Of a DNA stretch of 64,000 nt, positions 25,936 through 36,509 are shown in pieces. Position 1 is the first letter of the stretch, and every line of letters begins with the position of its first letter. Where the stretch lies: positions 1 through 64,000 of the forward strand of contig QZCP01000006.1 in the NCBI GenBank assembly GCA_003956705.1, read 5' to 3'. Below the pieces are notes generated by a model. It had not been told where the DNA came from. It was given only the letters and a program-made list of their open reading frames with translations, and did not search any database. The translations under genes and the position numbers were made by a program. The DNA comes from Brevipalpus yothersi. Its lineage: Eukaryota; Arthropoda; Arachnida; Trombidiformes; Tenuipalpidae.

Positions 25936-28900
25936 TCAGTGTTTTCCACCATAAGTTGGATTCTTAAAAGTAGTTGTCGCCTGCTTGAAAATAGGGTTCT
26001 CACCCTGTGTGTAGACGAAAAAAAACGAAATAGAGAAGATAGAGAATGAACATCAGTTCATAAACAAGCATGTGGGAATATGTGGAACGGAGAGATTGGA
26101 AAGATTGGTGCCGGCAGCTAAAGTGTGTGACATAGTATTGATTACTACTTGGAAAGTTTTCTTGGGTTAAAAGCAAGTATTGTGTGATGAGGCATGTTAT
26201 TGAAAGATTAAGATGAGTTTTCGAACTACTTACGGTGTCCCATTTGGCCATCATCCTCTCTTTTTCGAATTTTGCAAATTCTCGACGATCATGTATACTG
26301 GTGAGCAGTTTCCAAATCATGAGTAAACCAAGACCGGCTAGAACAATACTAGCTATAACACCAATTACAATGGCTAGTACATTCACCGGTGCTGGACAAT
26401 CTTTGTTTCGAAGAGCTGTTAGGTCAATCTTTTTGTAATCTTCCTCTCCGTGAATATAATATTTGAATTGATATTTACAATCATCATCTTCATCAATGAA
26501 TACACAATGCACTTCACCCCGTTCAGTGTCCACTTCCAGATCATCCACAACAATCACTGACCACTGACACTTTGAAACATTGGTACCGAGAGAACATTCG
26601 GCATCGGTAAGTGGTCCAGTTTTGTGAACCTTACATCGAACACAATCCTTCAATTTTTCACATTGTGTACGACATGTGGGACACAATTGACAGTATTGTC
26701 CGGTGTATGGTTGATTGTCCTCACTTACACCGCAGATACACGAATTGCACACACATTCACCACGTCCAGAACAGATCTTATCACCTGTGGAGATAGAAAT
26801 GATTGTTGAATAAAAAAATTTGATTTAACGTCAATATTCAGAATCACTTACCAGGAGCTGCTCTACAGGCATCAATAGAGTCTTGACAATTACAATCTTC
26901 ACCAAGCCAACCTTCGTCACAACGACATTTTCCACAATCGCAAGTACCATGACCACTGCAAACTTTGCCATTGTTTCTCAAACAACTGAAATTATCACAT
27001 TCACAATGTTTTCCCCAGATTCTCTCCTGTAACAACATGTAAAAAATGAAATAACTTATTACTCAAATATGAATGCATTTTGCTATTCATAATCAAATCT
27101 CAACAGGAAGTAAGCTCACATTAGGATCATCCGGTTCGTTACATTTACAGCTACCACAGATACATTCTCCTCGACCAGAGCAAAGACGAGTTTCATTTTG
27201 ATAGCGACAAGCGAGCTCATCCTTGATTGTATCCACACCTGAGATGATTGAAATAAGAATCGAAGAAAAAATTGATAAATTGATAAATTCGATTTATGGG
27301 ATCATCATCTAATTGGGATCAATGCGATTGATGTTCATAACAATTCTTGTAGGGTGATTGCACGGCTGATTGAAAATATCAATAGGCGCGGCAGACCAGT
27401 CAAAAATGCGGAAGAGGAATATTTTCCAGTGTCTGGAAGGAAAGTCTAGGAAATGATTTCTCAAGGATTGCTTCTCTAACGAGATCATCTAGACCATGAG
27501 AATCTTTAAGGAGGAAGATCAAAGTTTCACTTACTTTTTGCATCACATTCACAATGTGGTCCATATCGATTACCCTATGAACAGAGATTGAGGAAAAAAG
27601 TTAGCGATCATAGACAGGAATCAATGGTAGCTAGATGATTGAAAATACCTCGCATTCACATATTCCACAGGTATAAGTTCCTCCACCGCTACAGCGTGGA
27701 CTATTTCGTTCAGAATTCCACTCTTGACCACAATCACATTCACAGATTATCTGAATGTCCAGCTGAGTAGATTCCTTGAGACCAACTGGACTAATGTTAA
27801 CTGTTTGGTTCCTATCACTTGGCAGGGGTGGACACTTGAGGGCAGTGACACGTATTTCGAACTTCACCTCGGTACCAACTCGTAGACCATCGCATTTGTT
27901 GGTCTTTTCCAACTTATCACCGAGACACTTCGAGTAATACTCAATCTTCAGGTCAGAGCCTTTGTAATCATCGATCAACTCAATTGATGAGGTGATCTTT
28001 TGATACTCAGCTTTGACAAGCTCAACAATATTGGCAGAATCGTTAGCCAGCATACCAGTAGATGATCCCTTAACCAACCCGCTTAGTTTCTCATATATTT
28101 GAACTTGATTGGCAGTGACAGCAAATATGAGATTCACATAGTGGTCCATAGCTTTTTGATTAATTTGACTAATGGAAGGATAATCTTGCTTGGTACTCTC
28201 TGTGTATTCACCATTAAGGTCCATATGGCATTCTCCATCATTGGGATGAACTATACCTCCTAACTAGAAGTGAAAAGACAGACAAGAGAAGAAGAAAAAC
28301 GAGATATTCAAATTGACTTGGCTGTTAAACACCGTTATGGACTCATTCCAATTTCACGTAAATGAGCCGGAATTTTTCACCATGATATATATATATTCTG
28401 GTTGCTCATAGAGAATCTTTTTCACTTCAAGCTTACCTTCCCATCTCCAGCATAATGGAAACTCGAATCAGTCGAAAATACAACCAACTTTCGGGAATCT
28501 TTACGCCAGCCAACTTCATTTTCACACACTATTGCCTGCATGATGGCATCAAATCCACCTTCAGGAGCATCCAGATTACCGGATATATTTGTCTCTTTAA
28601 CTTTTTGAACAAAGTATTCACTATTGTCTGCCATGCCCATGTGATTTCGAAAACCATAAGGTGCAACACATCCACTGCATGGCTGCTTTATTCTGGTCAT
28701 TTTAGGGGGAAAGATAGAGAAAGAACGAAAGTTGATGAGTTTCCGGAATTTGATCCAAAATGGTTAAGAATATCCTGTGAGTAATCAATTAAATTAACTA
28801 ACTTTTCTGGTACAGTGCTAATGTAAGGCATCACAGTTTTGTCCACAAATGAGCCGAAACCTAATCGAAAATTTCTGGTTATTCTTTGCATTTCTCTTGC

Positions 28901-30025
28901 CAAATCATTGCCCAAAAGTCCAAGCTTTTCTTTATCATCTTCCATAGACTTTGAGAGATCCATCAAATAGTAGAGATCTACCGGATAGTCGACAGCTTGC
29001 TTAAATTCAGTATACACTCTCTGAGTATCTTTGGGTCGTAATTTAATGGCTATTCGAGATGGTTTCAATTGAACGGCACTATCGGGCGATGCCGCTTGAT
29101 CAGAAAATTCTCTTGATTCGGTAACATTCACCGAACTCTGTGGAAAAGCTATGTTGGGAGCCTCACAGCCTTCATTTAACAGTGTGGTGTAAAAATCACA
29201 TCGACGTTTGTTTGATTTTTCACCAAAACCTTCCTGCATACACCATGCACACGCTGGATCGGCGCTTATACAATCTCGACATGTTTCACGAGATACGCAC
29301 GGATTTTGTTGATCATTAATTTGAGAAGATTTAACTGATTAATAGGAGAGAAAGAGATAAAAAATAGATATGATTAGACATCTGAACACGCTGGTTAACG
29401 GCCACTCTTATGGCCAATGTATGGCTCACAATCACAATCAGAACGGCTATACATTTGTATCTTGACTTTGAAAAAAGTCTTGTTTTTCCTGTTCTACAAC
29501 GATAAGTTTTGCTTTCCAAAATATATCATGTCGATTATTTTTTTTACATACACTCACACATGATCCTACAATTTGTAGTTAATTGAGCTTCCATGATTCT
29601 GAATACATCATGAGGTAACAGTGGTTCGAATTTCGGTTTTTCAACCTCTCTCTTTCTCCATCCTCCCTCTCTTCATCTTTCTTCTCTTCATCCTCCTCCA
29701 CCAACTACAACCGGTTGACCGGCTTATCCATTGAATTTTTTCGGCCGTTTTCACTATCAGTATAACGTTTTTTCTTCCATCTTTCTCTTATCTTATTCTG
29801 ATAATTCATGAGCTTTTTGAACTTACCTTGGGCTAGTGTTGAATGGAAAAGAGTTAGTATTAAAAGTATAATTAATGCTGAGTATTTTACTATGGTGTTT
29901 GGTGATGAGAATATTGTGCTATGTGAGCTGCTTCGTTTGATTGAAGATGAACACAATGATCTAGATGGACAGATGAGCTGCTTGGAGCACTTCGATGAGG
30001 ATTGGCCAAATTCGAGATTCAGCAT
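25936..30025 (-). CDS. integrin beta subunit, copy A (beta-PS/beta1-like)
   Basis: Nine minus-strand exons: 29827-30025, 28803-29334, 28437-28692, 27649-28263, 27535-27574, 27120-27238, 26852-27026, 26234-26784 and 25936-26004. Phases all match and give 851 residues. Order: long n-region and signal core (YSALIILLILTLFHSTLA), PSI domain (NPCVSRETC...CAWC), beta-I domain with MIDAS DLSKSMEDD and synergistic-site NLDAPEGG, hybrid/beta-tail, four Cys-rich I-EGF repeats, then a TM helix (VLAIVIGVIASIVLAGLGLL). The cytoplasmic tail has the talin/kindlin-type motifs NPIF and NPTY (WDTGENPIFKQATTTFKNPTY). It should pair with an alpha subunit at the plasma membrane as a matrix receptor. The donor after exon 2 is AAAA|GTTAGT, which is weak. 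It is head to head with copy B, its inverted paralogue. An ATG-less GTG extension exists upstream; the first true ATG is used. Confidence 0.95.
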
Positions 30026-32008
30026 TTTGATGAAGTTTCTCTTCACTAACAGTAACTAATTATTTAGACTTTGATTCGAAATAACAAAACTAGATGTTGG
30101 CGTATTAGGACACTGTGTTGATCATTCCAATTGATTAACTAAACCTGGAAGTATCACAGAAAAAAACAAGATACGTTAGATAAAGGTCATATTTATATTG
30201 AAGATCAATGAACTGTGGCCAATATTCGAAAATCGATTACGGAACACTACTATCACACATGGGTTCGAATATCAAAATTAGATCAAATGAAGATACACAC
30301 AGCAAGGTTAATGGTGAAGGTAAGATGAATTTCAATTATTTGAAGGAAAAATCATGATGATCTATGGTGATGTAGAGTAACTGGATCCTGCCTACGCTCA
30401 TGGTCTGAGGAAGTGTTTAATGTGAACTTGCCGCATCATGAGAGGATATTTTTCAGTTCTCACTCTCTTGCATACACAAATGAAACTATCTGATTCAACT
30501 TTATATGCTTACTTCACTAGACTCAAATGATGATAATGATCCTTCGGATGGTTGAAAAACAGTGGAGAAAAATTTTCTACCATAAGAGTATACTAGAACA
30601 CTATTCACGTACACTGATAAATTTTGAAATGATTCACAATAACAGAAAGGTAAAAGGAAGTCACATAATTATTATTATTACCAGACGGAATAGGAAAAAA
30701 TGGGATCATAAAGAGAATAAGCGAAACGATCAGAAAACATACAAGACGAATATCATCGTACTTTTTTCCACTCTCTTTCTCTCTCTCTCTTTTTCACTCT
30801 TGCCGGAAAGGTTGTCGCTTAGTGGTGAGTAAAATTTGGCTTTTGGAAGTGAAATAAAAATGCGTGGATGCAAAATAAGGCGAAAGGCATCGGGAGGAGG
30901 GAAAAAGAGCACAGTGTGTGTGTTTGTGAGAGAGAAAGAGAGGCTGAGAGAGAGGGATGAAAAACGGAAGATGCTTTTGGAGTACTCAAAAATTTTGGCT
31001 TTACATGCTGGCCTCTGAAAGAGAGAGAAAAGAGAGATGCTAAGCGCCCACACATTAGCAATACTCACAACGTTTTTCAGTTTTTCGGCGTTCTTCATCC
31101 ACGCAACTTTACTCTCTCATCCCACTTCTATCCCAACATCTTTCTCTCCCTCAGCCTCCCGATCCTTTCTCCTTATTTGTCATATGGAGATATTATTTCT
31201 CTTTCTCTCTCTCTCTTCATTTCTCTCTCTTTCTCTCTCAGTTCTGAAACAACCAGTCCACCACCTTAATCTTGAATCGAAAAGCCTTGCAGTTCACTCG
31301 ACGATGATGATTTGTTTTCATAATAATAATTTTTTTCCAAAACCAAAAAATATTTCTTCCATCTTTCTCTCTCAATGAACGGGATCGACAATAAACGGTA
31401 CATGATGAAAAGTTTTATTCGACCAAAACTTTTAACGAAAATTTTTATCGAACTTCAACACACAGTTCCAATGCTAAACACTTGATGGCGCTCAACACAA
31501 AGAGTGTCATGGAGTGGCATCTTGTGGTACAGATGTTGATAATAATGAAAAGCTTACAGTAATAATAAAGCTTATCTGAACAGCTGAACAGTTTTCATTT
31601 CTTGATGAGAGATGAAACTTTGATAATCAATCGGGACCAGATATTTTTCATTCCGATTAAATTAGATTAGTTAAATATATATTTATTGATATTCAGTGTA
31701 ACCATGTGACCATGTGATCATTCAGTTGATATTTATGTATAATTAACAGTCCTCTTGGTGTCTGTGAACCATGATCTTCCATTAAGATGTGTCTACTTAT
31801 TTCAATCTTTATGTTCACAAAAAAAAATTAGTTACGCTTATGTTGAGTAATATCACACAAGTTTCGGGAACTTCCTAATATTTATATATATATATTATTA
31901 CCTTTTTGCATTCTACTTTGAAATTATCGATTTTTTTTCGTAATCAAGCAAACAAATATTGTTTATCCTTCTTTTTTTGCACCTCTACTCTTCTTCCCAC
32001 AAGAAAAA
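30026..32008. promoter_or_regulatory. divergent region between the two integrin beta genes
   Basis: 1,983 bp separate the two start codons, so this must hold both promoters and any 5' UTR exons. It contains short CT/GA tracts (30775-30800, 31197-31240), an AT-rich block (31660-31900) and no gene I can support. Open frames in it are CT/GA artefacts or short. No obvious inverted symmetry between its two halves is visible by eye. Confidence 0.55.
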
Positions 32009-35000
32009 ATGATTGTCCATTCAATTCGTAGCCCAAAAGTTACTCACCATCATATCCATGATGCATCATCTCCATTGATGTGTCAATCATCTGTATGCAA
32101 ATTTTCATCAATTACTTTTTCAGCCCCGATAAATGTAGTCAAATATTTATTTGTCATTCTACTCCTATCCACCACTTTTTTTCACCCAACGCTGCCTCTA
32201 GGTAAGTTGAAAGATAAAAAAAATCTTCTCCTCTTCTCTTCCTCCTCTCTTAAATTTTGAAAATTAATTCTACCACAATCACAGTCGTTGTTGATTGCCT
32301 CGATGTTATGAAACGATCAATGACTTCCACTGCCATTTGGTCGGTTTCACATGGATGCAACAAGTTCGATGACTCGAAAATGAAATGAAAGCATGAGGAT
32401 TGATTTTCAATGTTTGTGTTTATCATTTTACTGTATATATGTATTCATTTCTATCCTTACATAGAGACTTGCCTTTTTGATGCTTTTGCCAAGTTAGGAT
32501 TGTGTGTGTATTAGTGTACATTTATTCAAGATCGCCTTTTAAAGAGTATATCTCTATGATGAGCATCAAAGAATTATACGGCATTGAGTTGAGCAAGCAT
32601 CCATACCCATACACACACATAATGGTTAATGTTTATTTATTTACTCATTCTTTTTTCCTTCTTTTTCTCTCTCTCTCTTCCTCTTTCTCTTGCCTTATTT
32701 CTTCCTTCCAGTTGAATCATCTTCATCCGCTCAAACTGGTGAGCAACAAAATCCGTGTGTATCTCGTGAAACATGTCGAGAATGCATAACGGCCGATTCG
32801 ACATGTGCTTGGTGTAAGCAGGAAGGTTATGGTGAAAAATCTAATAAACCTCGCTGTGAATTGTACACCAATCTATTCAAAGAAGGATGTGAGGCTCCAG
32901 AGATTGTCTTTCCGCAAAGTTCTGACAATGTTACCGAGTCAAGAGAATTCTCTGATCAAGCAGCATCGCCCGATAGTGCTGTTCAGCTGAAACCATCTCG
33001 AATAGCTATAAAGTTGAGAATAAAAGACACTCGAAGAGTGAATATAGAATTTAAGCAAGCGGTTGACTACCCAGTAGATCTTTACTACTTGATGGATCTC
33101 TCAAAGTCTATGGAAGACGATAAAGATAAATTAGGACTATTGGGTAATGACCTGGCACAAGAGATGCAAAAAATAACCCGCAACTTCAGACTCGGTTTCG
33201 GCTCATTTGTGGACAAAACTGTTATGCCTTACATCAGCACTGTAGAAGAAAAGTAAGATCTCTTTTCTCACTAACAATTGTTTTTTTTTCATTTTGACTC
33301 ATTGATTGAATTTCGATTTCCCCTCTCTGTCTACAGACGCAGAGAGCCGTGTAAAGGGTGTGTTGCTCCCTATGGATTCCGTAATCATTTGTCTCTTGGC
33401 CAGGACAGTACTAGTTTTGTCCAAAAAGTTAAAGAGACAAATATATCCGGTAATCTTGACGCCCCCGAAGGTGGATTCGATGCCATCATGCAAGCAATAG
33501 TATGCGAAGATGAAGTTGGCTGGCGAAAAGACTCTCGTAAATTGGTTGTATTTTCGACTGATTCGAGTTTTCATTATGCTGGAGATGGAAAGGTGTGTTC
33601 GAAATTCCTACTTCTACTCCAGTAAATTATCAACAGAGTGAGTTTGGGGCTCTAATTAGTTTTGGTGTTTTTTCTTTCCTATAGCTGGGTGGAATTATTC
33701 AACCGAACGATGGCGAGTGTCACATGGATGGGAATGGCGAATATACAGAAAGCACCAAACAAGATTATCCTTCCATCAGTCAAATTAATCAAAAAGCCAT
33801 GGACCACTATGTGAACCTCATATTTGCTGTCACTGCCAATCAAGTTCAAATATATGAGAAGCTAAGCGGGTTGGTTAAGGGATCATCTACTGGTATGCTG
33901 GCTAACGATTCTGCCAATATTGTTGAGCTTGTCAAAGCTGAGTATCAAAAGATCACCTCATCAATTGAGTTGATCGATGATTACAAAGGCTCTGATCTGA
34001 AGATTGAGTATTACTCGAAGTGTCTCGGTGATAAGTTGGAAAAGACCAACAAATGCGATGGTCTACGAGTTGGTACCGAGGTGAAGTTCGAAATACGTGT
34101 CACTGCCCTCAAGTGTCCATCCTCACCTAGTGATTGGAATCAAACAGTTAACATTAGTCCGGTTGGTCTGAATGAATCTACTCAGCTAGACATTCAGATG
34201 ATCTGTGAATGTGATTGTGGACAGAAATGGAATTCTGAATCAACTAGTCCCCGCTGTAGTGGGGGAGGAATCTATACTTGTGGAATATGTGAATGCGAGG
34301 TATTTCACTCATCTGGTTAAGGATAATTCCCGATTGAAATCTCTAATTATCATTCTCGTTCTGTTTTAAGGGTAATCGATATGGACCACATTGTGAGTGT
34401 GATGCAAAAAGTAAGTGAAACTTTGATCCTCAAAAAATTTCTAATATCCAGGAGCTAAGATGAGATTATTTTAAGATTCAAACAATCTTTATGAAAACAT
34501 CCTCCCTGCATTGATATAATAGGTGAACACTTCATTGGTCAGGCTGGGCTCCTTCTTCATCGTCTCGCTTCTCCTGGTTATTTTGCTATTGAAATTTTCT
34601 TTGAATTTGCTCTTTATTTTATTTTATTGAATTTACTCGACTTACTCAAATAATGATGTGATGTGATGATCACGATGAACGTAACGATATGGTAGCAAGT
34701 CACTTTTTTTTGAGTGGAACAAAAATCTCTTTCAATTCCAAAAAAAAGTGAGCGTAGAGAGAGAAATAGAAATATGGACATGATGTTGTTGATGATGATG
34801 AAAGAGAAGGAAGAAGATCAAGTAGTTTCAGAGCGTCCAATCGTGATCTTATAAAATACTTTTCATCTTCACCCTCTGACCACCCCTCATCCTCTAACCT
34901 CTCAATCTTTCCTCCCCACCTCCATTCACCCCATCGCCACCCTCAGTACTCTCTTCTTACACTATTTTCAATTACATCAAATACCCTAGTCAACTGGGCC

Positions 35001-36509
35001 ATTTTGCATGGGTATTTTGGTCAATATTGACCATCTCTCTCTCTCTCTATTTGATGGAGAAGAAAACTTTTGGCACGATAGCTTCTGATTTTGATCCAAA
35101 CTTTGTTGGCCACAAAACGTGTGCCACATTATTCATTCTCTTCCAGCATTTTGATTGTTCTGTTTCACCTATCTATATTCAATCAGAAGTACAATCACTC
35201 TTCAAGAATTGTTATCAGCATGAATTGTCATCGATCTCCACTCATCGCATTTTCCAATTTTTATTTCAATAACTTAGATGTGAATTTAATCAAGGATGAG
35301 CTTTCTTGTCGCTTCCAAAACGAAACTCGTTCATGCTCCGGTCGAGGAGAGTGTGTTTGTGGCAAATGTAAATGCAAAGAACCAGACGATCTCAACGTAA
35401 GTTCAACTAGTGATAATTTCATAAAATCTCAATGGAAAATATGATACCTCAGAGAATCTGGAGTTTATATATTGAAAATTCCTCTTATTTTAGGGAAGAG
35501 TTTGGGGAGAATTTTGTGAATGTGATAACTACAGTTGTCTTAGAAACAATGGCAAGGTTTGCAGTGGTCATGGTACTTGCGATTGTGGAAAATGTCGTTG
35601 TGACGAAGGTTGGCTTGGCGAAGACTGCAACTGTGAAGATTCTACCAATAGCTGCAGAGCTTCTCCTGGTTAGTAGAAAATCTCTGTCAAGTTTCCAGTT
35701 TATCTAATGCCATCGTCTGTTTTTTTTCAGAGAGCGAAATCTGCTCAGGACATGGTGAATGTGTATGCAATTCATGTGTTTGTGGAACAAGCGAGGATAA
35801 TCAACCATATACTGGACAGTTCTGCGCGTTATGTCCTACATGTCGTACACAATGTGAAAAATTGAAGGATTGTGTTCGATGCAAGGTTCACCAAACAGGG
35901 CCTCTCAGCGAATCTCAGTGCTCTCCTGGCACTGAGAATTCAACATGTGAGTGGTCAGTGGTTGTTGTTGATGATCTCGAAGTTGACACAGATAGAGGAG
36001 AAGTGCACTGTATTTTCATTGATGAAGATGATGACTGTAAGTATCAGTTCAAATACTACCGACACGAGAAAGAGGACGACAAAAGAATCGAACTGATAGC
36101 CCTCCGAAGTAAAGATTGCCCTGCTCCAGTGAATGTTCTAGCCATCGTCATTGGTGTTATAACTAGTATTGTTCTCGCTGGTCTTGGTCTGCTCATGATT
36201 TGGAAAGTCCTAACCAGTATACATGATCGTCGAGAATTTGCAAAATTCGAAAAAGAGAGGATGATGGCCAAATGGGACACGGTGAGTTGCTTGAGAGGAT
36301 TCAAAAATGCTTATAATTCAACCCAAAATCTCAAAGAGATCAGTGTGTCTCAGATTCTCTCATGATATCCTAGGCGCACCAGCCTGAATAGGAGTGAAAG
36401 TTCCCAGAGAATGGTTTTTTTGAATTTCCTTTTCTCCTTACAGGGTGAGAATCCCATCTTCAAACAAGCAACAACGACTTTCAGAAACCCAACTTATGGT
36501 GGGAAATGA
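32009..36509 (+). CDS. integrin beta subunit, copy B (beta-PS/beta1-like)
   Basis: Nine plus-strand exons: 32009-32201, 32712-33252, 33337-33592, 33685-34299, 34371-34410, 35278-35396, 35494-35668, 35731-36281 and 36444-36509. Phases all match and again give 851 residues. Domains are as in copy A: signal core YLFVILLLSTTFF, PSI, beta-I with MIDAS DLSKSMEDDKDKL and NLDAPEGG, four I-EGF modules, TM helix and a tail with NPIF and NPTY. Exons 3 to 8 have exactly the same lengths as in copy A. Exon 4 is almost identical in DNA over about 250 bp, but other exons differ at many silent sites. Intron 5 is 867 bp against 296 bp in copy A because it holds a dispersed repeat. The donor after exon 7 is CCTG|GTTAGT. 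Both copies appear intact, with no stop or frameshift. Confidence 0.95.
34850..34856 (+). promoter_or_regulatory. TATA-like box in repeat copy 1
   Basis: TATAAAA within a segment (AATCGTGATCTTATAAAATACTT) conserved exactly in copy 2 (59196-59202 on the other strand). It could be a promoter element of the original locus; this is inference. Confidence 0.3.
35018..35033. repeat. 16-bp perfect palindrome, repeat copy 1
   Basis: TGGTCAATATTGACCA is self-complementary. The same word occurs in copy 2 at 59034-59049. It could be a dimer binding site. Confidence 0.8.

Larger units (their letters stand above)
34514..35165 (+). repeat. dispersed repeat, copy 1, in integrin B intron 5
   Basis: About 640 bp here match the reverse complement of 58915-59557 with only scattered substitutions and a few small indels (for example a 17-bp block around 34918 missing from copy 2, and a 4-bp gap near 34530). 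Integrin A has no such sequence in the equivalent intron, so this copy is an insertion or was lost from A. The match runs into the first bases of a ZP/PAN exon at its right end. No terminal inverted repeats or target duplications are evident by eye. Confidence 0.9.

Noticed and set aside
28455..28784. Plus-strand 109-codon frame, and its mirror at 33299-33574
   Set aside because: Antisense shadows of integrin exon 3 in the two copies.
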